A stretch of 64,000 nt of DNA from Escarpia spicata (lineage: Eukaryota > Annelida > Polychaeta > Sabellida > Siboglinidae). Below are positions 10,881 to 21,230 of this stretch, one piece after another. How positions within the stretch are numbered: position 1 is the first letter of the stretch; each line of letters begins with the position of its first letter. A program made the translations under genes and the position numbers. Location of the stretch: assembly GCA_963995525.1 (NCBI GenBank), contig OZ023217.1, positions 496,001 to 560,000 on the forward strand. Direction: 5' to 3'. Under the pieces are notes generated by a model that was not told the origin of the DNA, did no database searches, and saw only the letters and a list, made by a program, of their open reading frames with translations.

Positions 10881-11722
10881 TTAACTCTTTTTATCCCAAC
10901 TACCACTTTTCACATAGTTACCCTTTCTATCCCAACTACGACTTTTCATGTAGTTACCCTTTCTATCCCAACTATGACTTTTCATGTAGTTACCCTTTCT
11001 ATCCCAACTACCACTTTTCACATAGTTACCCTTTCTATCCCAACTACCACTACTTTTCACATAGTTACCCTTTCTATCCCAACTACCACTTCTTTTCACA
11101 TAGTTACCCTTTCTATCCCAACTACCACTTCTTTTCACATAGTTACCCTTTCTATCCCAACTACCACTTCTTTTCACATAGTTACCCTTTCTATCCCAAC
11201 TACCACTTCTTTTTACATAGTTACCCTTTCTATCCCAACTACCACTTCTTTTCACATAGTTACCCTTTCTATCCCAACTACCACTACTTTTCACATAGTT
11301 ACCCTTTCTATCCCAACTACCACTTCTTTTCACATAGTTACCCTTTCTATCCCAACTACCACTTCTTTTCACATAGTTACCCTTTCTATCCCAACTACCA
11401 CTTCTTTTCACATAGTTACCCTTTCTATCCCAACTACCACTTCTTTTCACATAGTTACCCTTTCTATCCCAACTACCACTTCTTTTCACATAGTTACCCT
11501 TTCTATCCCAACTACCACTTCTTTTCACATAGTTACCCTTTCTATCCCAACTACCACTTCTTTTCACATAGTTACCCTTTCTATCCCAACTACCACTTCT
11601 TTTTACATAGTTACCCTTTCTATCCCAACTACCACTTTTCACATAGTTACCCTTTCTATCCCAACTATCACTTCTTTTCACATAATTACCCTTTCTATCC
11701 CAACTACCACTTTTCACATAGT
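10881..11722. repeat. 39-bp minisatellite
   Basis: About 22 copies, mostly of a 39-bp unit (accctttctatcccaactac plus cacttcttttcacatagtt), with 33-bp copies at both ends that lack six bases. Both forms are multiples of three without stops in several frames, so open frames of 250-360 codons arise on both strands (SGSWDRKGNYVKR on minus, HSYPFYPNY on plus). These are low-complexity artefacts inside intron 4. Confidence 0.95.
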
Positions 11723-12639
11723 TGCGTAGGCCTATCGAATTACCTCAAGAAAATGTACACATATTCCTATGACACTCACAAAATATGTGTGTGTGTACTT
11801 GGCCTGAACACTTTCATTTTATATATACGCTTGTCAGTTGAAAGTTTTGACAGTGATTTTGTACGTTTTAAGTGAATAAATACACTGCTAATTATAATTG
11901 TTATTGCAAAGCGGCCGACGCCATTGATGCCATGTGTGGTGGTAACGATGTTCACGCATTTTCTGATGATTCGGATGATCTTTTTTGACTGTAATTCAGC
12001 AGATGTTTTCACTCAATCGAAGTCAAGTACAAGCTGGTAACGAAGTTGATGACGGCTGGATGCAATTTCTACTTGAACTTGAATACTCAGAGTCCAATGG
12101 TGGCGGTTATTTCGATGGTTTTCACAGACGCAGAGAACATTTTCATGGTTAGAAATGTTAGCGATTTGTTTTCTTCAATATCAGTCAAAAGCTTATATAT
12201 CCACGTGCGGGCGATTTATACAATTACATTTGGCACCAACGGAATCAGGACTAATTTCTGAAGATTTCAAAAACTGATAGTAGCAGTCAAAAATGTATTA
12301 ATAATTGTCATAATGGCATCTGAAGTTGACGGTGTCTGATTCTTTTAAGTTTGTATGAACTCAAACATTTTTTAAACAATTGTATTATAAGGTTAATATA
12401 TACCTACACTCATAAGTCACACCAATACAAAGATAGCTTTATTAGCTTTCATTTGATATACACCCTGTATAGTTTTTGGTGCTTGCTGATGACTAAAGTA
12501 TAGCAAATACAAAATGAACATAGACTGGGCAGACAAAAACCATGACATCAGTATGAAAGCAAATTTGCTTGGTAACTAGGAGGCTTAATTGGGACAGGCA
12601 TCTGGGATAAAAAGAGTTAAATACACCTAAACTTTGAAT
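11723..12639. other. Intronic sequence, nothing recognised
   Basis: AT-rich part of intron 4. Short frames have no recognisable similarity and no repeat is evident. Confidence 0.55.
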
Positions 12640-13737
12640 GGACGAATCCCCTTGCCACACAAGATCATGTGGAGGGGGTGTAGGTACTTACTAGAAGTTC
12701 CCTTTGCCACACAAGATCATGTGGAGGGGTGTAGGTACTTACTGGAAGTTCCCCTTGCCACACAAGATCATGTGGAGGGGGTGTAGGTACTTACTGGAAG
12801 TTCCCCTTGCCACACAAGATCATGTGGAGGGGGTGTAGGTACTTACTGGAAGTTCCCCTTGCCACACAAGATCATGTGTAGGGGGTGTAGGTACTTACTG
12901 GAAGTTCCACTTGCTACACAAGATCATGTGGACGGGGTGTAGGTACTTACTGGAAGTTCCCCTTGCCACACAAGATCATGTGTAGGGTGTGTAGGTACTT
13001 ACTGGAAGTTCCCCTTGCTACACAAGATCATGTGGACGGGGTGTAGGTACTTACTGGAAGTTCCCCTTGCCACACAAGATCATGTGGACGGGGTGTAGGT
13101 ACTTACTGGAAGTTCCCCTTGCTACACAAGATCACGTGGACGGGGTGTAGGTACTTACTGGAAGTTCCCCTTGCTACACAAGATCATGTGTAGGGGGTGT
13201 AGGTACTTACTGGAAGTTCCCCTTGCTACACAAGATCATGTGGACGGGGTGTAGGTACTTACTGGAAGTTCCCCTTGCTACACAAGATCATGTTTAGGGG
13301 GTGTAGGTACTTACTGGAAGTTCCCCTTGCTACACAAGATCATGTTTAGGGGGTGTAGGTACTTACTGGAAGTTCCCCTTGCTACACAAGATCATGTGTA
13401 GGGGGTGTAGGTACTTACTGGAAGTTCCCCTTGTTACACAAGATCATGTGTAGGGGGTGTAGGTACTTACTGGAAGTTCCCCTTGCCACACAAGATCATG
13501 TGGAGGGGGTGTAGGTACTTACGAGAAGTTCCCCTTGCCACACAAGATCATGTGGACGGGGTGTAGGTACTTACGAGAAGTTCCCCTTGCCACACAAGAT
13601 CATGTGGAGGGGGTGTAGGTACTTACTGGAAGTTCCCCTTGCCACACAAGATCATGTGGAGTGTGGAGAGGGTGTGGGTAATTACTGGAAGTTCCCCTTG
13701 CCACACAAGATCATGTGGAGGGGGTGTAGGTACTTAC
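12640..13737 (-). repeat. 52-bp minisatellite containing exon 4 end plus splice donor
   Basis: About 21 copies of a 52-bp unit. On the minus strand each reads CTTGTGTGGCAAGGGGAACT followed by TCCA or TCTC and then donor GTAAGTACC. The first part equals the last ~27 bases of exon 4 (LCGKGNFS). Exon 4's own donor context is TCTC/GTAAGT, shared with only a few close copies near 13.52 and 13.58 kb, while most copies carry TCCA/GTAAGT. The array lies immediately on the intron side of the exon. Confidence 0.96.
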
Positions 13738-13816
13738 GAGAAGTTCCCCTTGCCACACAAGTTGCCATCGGAGTCTGTGGGGTACAGAAGTCTGTCCAGA
13801 TCTCCGGACGCAAACC
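13738..13816 (-). CDS. SLC44 exon 4
   Basis: This 79-bp exon has acceptor CTGTCCGTGCAG and donor GTAAGTACC. It reads FASGDLDRLLYPTDSDGNLC, then GKGNF and two bases of Ser. The family equivalent is 'GDP..V.YPTDS.G..CG', directly after membrane helix 1. It joins exon 3 in phase 1 and exon 5 in phase 2. Confidence 0.95.
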
Positions 13817-14171
13817 CTGCACGGACAGAGATTGGGTGTCGTAGCAGCAATAACAACATCAAAAACAACTGTTATAAATAACCACTGTATAAACCATGTA
13901 TGATAGCTTGTGTTTTGTCAGCAATTGGTGTAATAAATATAAAAACTAGGGACTGTCTCATGAGTTTGTAACGACCAAAATTGCTACAAGCATCAATCTG
14001 CATTATTTTTTATTTAATTTTATTTTCTATGCAATCTGTAGTGACGACAAAGCCGTCCCCCCCCACATATTGATTCACAGGTGCTTTACGTTACGTTAGA
14101 AAATATTGGAAATATAGGAACTACAATAAAAATATCGGAACATTGAGCAGCCTGAAGTGACAAGTACTCAC
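13817..14171 (-). other. SLC44 intron 3
   Basis: A 355-bp intron with donor GTGAGTAC, the shortest intron found here. It contains a short poly-C run near 14058. No other feature is seen. Confidence 0.85.
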
Positions 14172-14245
14172 CATAGGCCCCTACAGCAATCATGCCAACA
14201 AAACAAACGATAAAGATCAGACAACATATCACGTCTGTGCAGCTC
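14172..14245 (-). CDS. SLC44 exon 3 (first membrane helix)
   Basis: This 74-bp exon follows the pyrimidine-rich acceptor TTTTTTTCCAG. It reads SCTDVICCLIFIVCFVGMIA, then VGAY and one base of Gly. SCTDVICC is the strongest single signature of SLC44 proteins and opens the first transmembrane helix. The hydrophobic run of ~20 residues is that helix. Confidence 0.96.
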
Positions 14246-14490
14246 CTGGAAAAAAACAACAACGCATTCATCATCTGTGAGAGCAGGAAGTATGAAGTTA
14301 ATATATGTTTGATGTAACCAAAAGTCTACATCATTACCAATGTGAGTAGCTCGACTACTTCTGGGAAGATCACGACAGACAGAGCTTGCAAATGCCAGTG
14401 ATCATTTGTTGACAGTCATACGTGTATGTTATATCACAAATTGTTGTAAATATTCAACTCGTCCGTGTTTCAGAAATTAACAGTGTTTTA

Positions 14491-14744
14491 GATTGTCTTA
14501 CTGCGCACACAATGGTCAGCATTGCCTACTGGTTGTGTTTTAGATTGTCTTACTGCGCACACAATGGTCAGCATTGCCTACTGGTTGTGTTTTAGATTGT
14601 CTTACTGCGCACACAATGGTCAGCATTGCCTACTGGTTGTGTTTTAGATTGTCTTACTGCGCACACAATGGTCAGCATTGCCTACTGGTTGTGTTTTAGA
14701 TTGTCTTACTGCGCACACAATGGTCAGCATTGCCTACTGGTTGT
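14491..14744. repeat. 52-bp tandem repeat, five copies
   Basis: Five near-perfect copies of a 52-bp unit containing 'tagattgtcttactgcgcac' and 'tcagcattgcctactggttg'. It lies in SLC44 intron 2, about 240 bp upstream of exon 3. It shows no match to any exon edge, unlike the three splice-junction arrays. Confidence 0.95.
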
Positions 14745-15657
14745 GTTTTTTTGGAGACAGCAATTTAATTACAAAAAAAGCTACATACTTATTAAATACT
14801 ATTCAGCGAGCAGTATACTTTCAACACATATAGTATATTAAAATATACATATTCACTTGTATACGTAAATGCTAACAGACAGAGGAGCAGATTTCATACT
14901 TTTAAGTACATGGTGCTTCATCAAATATAGTTTAGTCAAATTTACTACATTTTAGTTGTCTAACGGTAAGCAAATTTTTCAGTTTTATGAGTTACACATG
15001 GAAAAAAGCATCTGGGTTTATGTGTCATGAATTATGTTTTTACAAATTTGTTTTGGTTAAGTTGGCAATGATTTCACAAAGTACTTTACCATGTTAATCA
15101 ATGTTAACAAAAAACATGTTTTCATGTTATATTTTTCCTTAACGTGAACTGTGCATGACAAACTTCCTTGTCCACCTGCCGTCTAGATGTTTGCTCTCGA
15201 TGACAATCTTGTTCATTCATTAATTAATAAAATTATAACATTCTTAAGACTATAATGACTATGTTGAAGGTATACTGTCTGCCAAGTTGCATGTTTAGTA
15301 AGCCCGTAACAATGTTCACAATTTAATAGATATGACCCTGGAGCATATTCAAATGGTAAACAAAACACCCAGTTTCAAAACAAGCTATATTGGCAATATG
15401 GCCAAGTCAGGCTGAGTTAATCACAATAACATCTGGTGTTCAACGATGTCCCATATTCCCATGTTCAACAAAGCAGACTTCCTGTTACAAATTATATGCT
15501 GGTTAATTCTGGGTAGAGAAACAGACAGCCTTATTTGAAATTACAATAAATACTATTCCTGAATCGCTGCTTTGTGTGTACACCAATACCTTACTACCAA
15601 ACCATGTTCTCTACGTTTGGGTAGAAATCTTTTATAAAATAGGAAAATTCACCTTAC
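14745..15657. other. SLC44 intron 2 remainder
   Basis: AT-rich intronic sequence between the 52-bp array and exon 2. No exon, RNA gene or transposon was identified. Confidence 0.55.
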
Positions 15658-15706
15658 CTTTTGTCAATTGGACCTTTGAATTCTGGGTCAAACTTATGCG
15701 GTTCAC
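15658..15706 (-). CDS. SLC44 exon 2
   Basis: This 49-bp exon has acceptor TATTTACAG and donor GTAAGGTG. It reads EPHKFDPEFKGPIDK between split codons. The family N-terminus 'YG.P..YDP.F.GPI..RSCTD' matches exactly across exons 1-3. It is cytosolic and just ahead of helix 1. Confidence 0.95.
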
Positions 15707-16277
15707 CTGTAAATATATAAGAACAGTTATACCATTATTGAACACAATCTTTCTCTCAAGAAACTTGTTTTTCATGTATATTTCAACCGCATCCCGCAGT
15801 CTTCTTCAGCATACTGAAGTTACGATTGTCACATGACCTGTGTCATCTCTGCCAGGTTTCCTCAGTCTAATATTTTGACACCATTCATTGAACACTGATG
15901 GTTTGTGTTCAGTTTGTGTTCACCAACAGCTGATAGTGGTTGACGACAAGACAGAATCATAGATGTTCTTTGATTCTTGTGGTAAGTATATTGTGGTAAG
16001 TATATTGTGGTAAGTATATTCTTGTGTAGTGCTTGTCACATTCTGGGCACTGTCTACCATACTACCCCACACTTTGCTGACTTTTCTGTTCTGTCCTTCT
16101 GGTCATCAACAGTGACCTCAGAGTGTTGATAGGTTTGTGGTACACTGGTATGTTATAATATTGATAAAATTATAACTCAACTGGGTTGCGTGCGATATTT
16201 GGCACAACAGTAAAAACTGTATAAACAACCTTGGTAAATGACATACCATAAATTTATATATCTGGGTTCTACATGTT

Positions 16278-16350
16278 GTAAGGCGCCACGAACAATTTAT
16301 AATTGGATCTGGCGCTATATTAAATAAAATATATTATTATTATTATAAGG
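16278..16350 (+). mobile_element. Short retroelement 3' tail with (ATT)n
   Basis: 'ggcgccacgaacaatttata' followed by 'ctggcgctatattaaataaa' and an ATT repeat resembles the 3' tails of invertebrate SINE/LINE copies ending in a trinucleotide run. It is too short to classify. Confidence 0.4.
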
Positions 16351-17756
16351 TTGTCCTTTGAGTTTAATTAACAAACGCATATATATGGTATTGCAACATC
16401 CACAACGTTGACATATGTTGCCGTGACATACCTAGTGACATTATCATTACATTATCCCCAGTTCTAGTGACGTTATCATTACATTATTCCCAGTTCTTCT
16501 GTACATGTTCACTCGAGCGTGACTTTGCACCCTGCTGATCAGTTCTCCTGTTCGTGATCACTGAGGCGTGACTTGGCTAACTACATGGAAGCACTCCTCC
16601 TAGTCCAGTCAGTTGCTGCTATTGCCCAATGTGGTCTACATACCAAAGACACAGCCTAGAGCCATTGAACATGATCAACGTCACTTCCTATTACAAAATG
16701 TGGATGCATGTACCCGGTACATAACCATAAAACAACCAACAAAGTCTATACATTGAAACCATTACGGTTTAGGCATTTTAGTATACAACATCTTAGGCAA
16801 ATAAGGTTCAATAAATGCCAAACAATATACATACAAATTGGCGAAAAATAATTTTACACGCACAACCTATTTGTTACATAGGTTGTACACAGAAGGAAGC
16901 TGTGAACAGGTATACTAATTAACTTACAATGATAGACGAGTACCAACTTCAGTATAGTGATGATATAAGTGTGTGTTCAAACAGAGGGGGATTTCAGAGT
17001 TGTGTACCAGTAGAGTGGATATTCCTATAAATAGTAAGATATCCTCCCTCTTAATTCATACATCCCTCTACCCTCCCACCTATTTCTCTGATTCCCTCCG
17101 TCCCTTCATCCTCACCTGCCCAAGATCTCTGCATAGCGTGTTCCATTGTATGACAATCTTATTCTCAATCTGGTTAAACTTTGGTTGTTGCTAAAACAAC
17201 CCACTCTATATATACCAAGACTGGCCCACTGAAGGCTCAACAATCATTGACACAATCTGTTCTACAGTCCCTTCCAAAGACCTGCTGTTGTAACCAAACA
17301 AAGGTGTAACACTTTAGTTGAAAAATGTGATACTGGTCACTTGGAAAGGTAAGCACAAAAACTGTCAACGTCATACATGCCTGTGTGACAATTTTGCCCA
17401 GGGTGTCATGAAAATAGTGTCCTCGGTGCTATGGGGTGGCATTTGGCATTCTGAAAACACTCCTTATTCTGTTTAAAGATGGCTATTCCTGATCAGTTCA
17501 TTATCTCAGAACCCTTGTCATCGTGACAGGAAGTAGAATTATAGACATGTGACAATACACAGTATCATGTACGCAGGACACAGTCAAAACAGCCTACAGG
17601 ACTTGTTGACATATCGTGTAATCTGGGTCATGCTACTTTGGCTAAACGACATAATTTCCCGTCAAATCTTGATGAGACACATTATCACAATGAAAACACA
17701 ATCTGGTTTGATTGATTGAACAGTTTTTGTGGTTTCTGAAGAACAAGTTTGTAATG

Positions 17757-17826
17757 GGGTAGGTGGCACAATTGGCTTTGTGTCTGCCCAATGACCCAAA
17801 GTTATTGGGTCAAAACCCAAAAAATT
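17757..17826 (+). ncRNA. tRNA-like SINE head
   Basis: 'ggtggcacaattggctttgt' resembles a Pol III A box (TGGCNNARTGG), and 'gggtcaaaaccc', about 35 bases on, resembles a B box. Spacing and sequence fit a tRNA-derived SINE. It does not fold into an intact tRNA by eye, so it is not called a functional tRNA. Confidence 0.45.
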
Positions 17827-20102
17827 AAAAGATTTCTAAAGGGCAGGGGTGAACTGACAAGGCTGCAAGAAAATAACCAATGATCAAGGGACAGAACAGA
17901 CGAAGTTATGTAGCCTGGGAGACTTGCCCCATCCCACAAGGGATTATGGGGGAAGAATAGATCAGTTGAAAATAGAATATCATTAACTGCCATGACATGA
18001 GATCTTTGGATAGGACAATGTCTTAGCTTTATTTAAAGAACAATGGCAGCTCACTTATAAAGGTAACAATAATACTACATATTAATTAAGAAGTTATACA
18101 AAATGTTATCATTTTATTACTAACTAATATGTAAAAAAATTATATTTCATGCACATACATGTGTGAAATTAGGCAAGAATATTTTACGACAGTGTGTATG
18201 CTAACTTTCACAGAAACTGTTTTATACTAACTGACCCACGAGGCACGCACAGAAGTGTTTGTAAATGTTTCCTAATGATACATTAGAAGCCATAGATCCA
18301 ATCAACGTGGTTTCTATGCCATGGGAAGTAAGGCATCTAACACAGGTGTTTAATGTGTAATGTACCATACACCAACATCCAGGTCCCATTAGGCAGCAGA
18401 CAAACGCGAAAAGAAGATCGATTCTGCTAGTATTTGTAATCTACTAATAAAAAACACTCGCTGCTTTAGTGTTCTTTAGAGTATATCTAATAAGATCGAG
18501 ACCCGCTTTATTCAGTGCAGAACGTGTTCACGTGCAACCTCCATAGATATATATGTAACTAGTTTAGATTTACACGATAACGAGAAATGGTCATGTTTCT
18601 GAACCACCCATATCAAAGAGATTTAAAGATATAACTGCAAAGGCATGGGATTTGTGTCGGCCTGTAATGGGGTGCTTATAGTCACAACAAGTCACGACTT
18701 CTTGGATCACGAACTCCCGTAAAACATCAACTAGACATCCCACATATAAGTCTGTGCAGCCTGGTGTCATGGGTTTCGGTAAATATTGCTAACTTAAAAT
18801 CCGCTACACAAATATTGGTATATTTTATCTAAACGTCTACAGATTGCATGTATATATAGGCGCAATATTGCGACAGAAGTCACGTCACTTACTACATATC
18901 TAGAAGAACTAGGATTATATTGACACAACATATGTATCATTATAAAGTCGATAAGGATTGGTTTCATAAATAGTTTTAGGGGCATATAAATTAACTATTT
19001 GAGACAAACAAAGATTGAAACTTTTACGTCAAAAATACAAGTGTACAATGCCTGTCGAAATTAATGTTTACGTTGATGGATAATGTTCAAACATTTTGAC
19101 AAACAACACAATAAGATAAGATATAACAGCTCCTGTTTCTAGTTCACCTCACTGGCCTTAATTGATGTGAGAACTCTAGGAATTCACATCATGAAGCTTG
19201 TATAATACGACCCCACTAGAGACACTTAGTAGACCCTAGAGTAACCCACTATTTCTGAGCCAGGATATGTGTTTCATGTGCATCTAGACAACGGCCCAGT
19301 TACAAGCCTTTAGAACATTTTGCAAATATTGTTATGATTTTGAAGGATAAATTTTAGATTTCTGCTTAGTGTGGAATAAATACACTACTTAAATTCATTA
19401 AAATGTGCCCGTGTTGTTTTAGATGTGAAGCTTAACTGTTCCTTCCAATACCAACTTGACTTCTTTAGGAATTATTCAGCCATACTGCAATCACTGCACA
19501 CAATTAATTATCTCGCATCTGCCACTACATGCATCCACATACTTGTTTATACAATTGACCTAGTAATGTCAAATGCCAAAGCTTGCAATATTAGAAATGG
19601 CAGCAACTAGAATCTAGCCATGGTTGTTCTCTTGACTGACAGTAAAAAACGTATAGTGTTTGAATTTACTTTAAATATATCCTGTTACCTTTCTCTAAAA
19701 ACAACGCCAGGAGCAATGTTCTGGGTAGCCAACAGCCACTGGTGTTTATGCAAATATTCCACAAAGCCCAGATTTGAACCAAACCCATATTCTGGCATTG
19801 AGTTAGTCTGAAAAGTGCAGAGTTGTTGCTATCTGCATGAATCACATGTCATAACTATTCCCTTCTGGCATAAACCACAGTCCACGGCATACAGATCAGT
19901 CTATCATGCAAGTACCAAACAAAAGCATGAAGTGTTTCCATTTTTATGCAAGGAAATCAATCATTGGACAATATACCAGTGCAACATTCACTATGCAGGG
20001 ACACTGATTTTTTACATATTTTATGAATACCATTCTAAAGATAGATAATGTCAATGTGCTACCAACAATGTTAAAACCAGATCTACAAGATTAGCAATAA
20101 TG

Positions 20103-20828
20103 TCAGCAGTAAAGGAACTAGGAGATTCCCATGCTGGCAGTACTTGGGAAGAAATGAAGGACGTAGGAGATTCCCATGCTGGCAGTACTTGGGAAGAAAT
20201 GAAGGACGTAGGAGATTCCCATGCTGGCAGTACTTGGGAAGAAATGAAGGACATAGGAGATTCCCATGCTGGCAGTACTTGGGAAGAAATGAAGGAAGTA
20301 GGAGATTCCCATGCTGGCAGTACTTGGGAAGAAATTAAGGAACTAGGAGATTCCCATGCTGGCAGTACTTGGGAAGAAATGAAGGAACTAGGAGATTCCC
20401 ATGCTGGCAGTACTTGGGAAGATATGAAGGAACTAGGAGATTCCCATGCTGGCAGTACTTGGGAAGAAATGAAGGAAGTAGGAGATTCCCATGCTGGCAG
20501 TACCTGGGAAGAAATGAAGGACGTAGGAGATTCCCATGCTGGCAGTACTTGGGAAGAAATGAAGGAAGTAGGAGATTCCCATGCTGGCAGTACCTGGGAA
20601 GAAATGAAGGACGTAGGAGATTCCCATGCTGGCAGTACTTGCGAAGAAATTAAGGAACTAGGAGATTCCCATGCTGGCAGTACCTGGGAAGAAATGAAGG
20701 ACGTACGAGATTCCCATGCTGGCAGTACTTGCGAAGAAATTAAGGAACTAGGAGATTCCCATGCTGGCAGTACTTGCGAAGAAATTAAGGAACTAGGAGA
20801 TTCCCATGCTGGCAGTACTTGGGAAAAT
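20103..20828. repeat. 45-bp minisatellite
   Basis: Sixteen copies of a 45-bp unit (ggagattcccatgctggcag plus tacttgggaagaaatgaagga with variants). The unit is a multiple of three and open in several frames, giving a 254-codon plus frame (GDSHAGSTWEEMKD repeats) and a 288-codon minus frame. It lies in the 12-kb first intron of SLC44. The repeat frames have no start context, flanking exon signals or known similarity that I can support. Confidence 0.95.
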
Positions 20829-20924
20829 ATATGGAATTGGTTGAAACAGAAGGAGACCATTTGATAGATAAGGAAACTGAATGACAAAATGAACCAAAAT
20901 GAAGATCCCCTCCCCAAACAGGAG

Positions 20925-21230
20925 ACAGGTGGATTCAGGGGGGCTTGGTTGGTACGTGCTCCCTAGACCTTTGAAATTTGACCTTTTTGAAAGCGGCCCT
21001 TGTGACCATGTTCCCCTAGACCCTTTAAAATGTGTGAAGCTGAAGTTATACCGACGTGGCGGTGTAAAATGTTCAACAGCACCCCACCCCCTGAGCCGAG
21101 ACAGCAGAGAAGCTCAAGTTACGGCGCTGCGGTAGTAACAAATGTTCGATACCATTTGGTTTGGCCGACAGTGGAGGTTTTTGTGCCCCCCCCCAGACTA
21201 CCCTCTCTGGACACGCCCCTGAGAAACTTG
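20925..21230 (-). mobile_element. G/C-tract dispersed repeat, inverted copy
   Basis: Reverse-complement relative of 8820-9118: 'ggtttggccgacagtggagg' and the poly-C run before 'agactaccctctctggacac' correspond. Both copies sit in SLC44 introns. Confidence 0.5.

Larger units (their letters stand above)
15707..20099. other. SLC44 intron 1, left part
   Basis: Mostly AT-rich intronic DNA. Items noted separately are an (ATT)n-tailed repeat near 16.28 kb, a tRNA-like SINE head near 17.76 kb and a weak third copy of the 4.3-kb dispersed repeat near 19.43 kb. No exon was recognised. Confidence 0.6.

Noticed and set aside
10790..11875. 361-codon plus and 278-codon minus frames
   Set aside because: The 39-bp unit is a multiple of three and stop-free. 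The repeat peptides have no flanking unique coding sequence.
20051..20917. 254-codon plus and 288-codon minus frames
   Set aside because: The 45-bp unit gives open frames on both strands. It lies deep in an intron with no exon signals.
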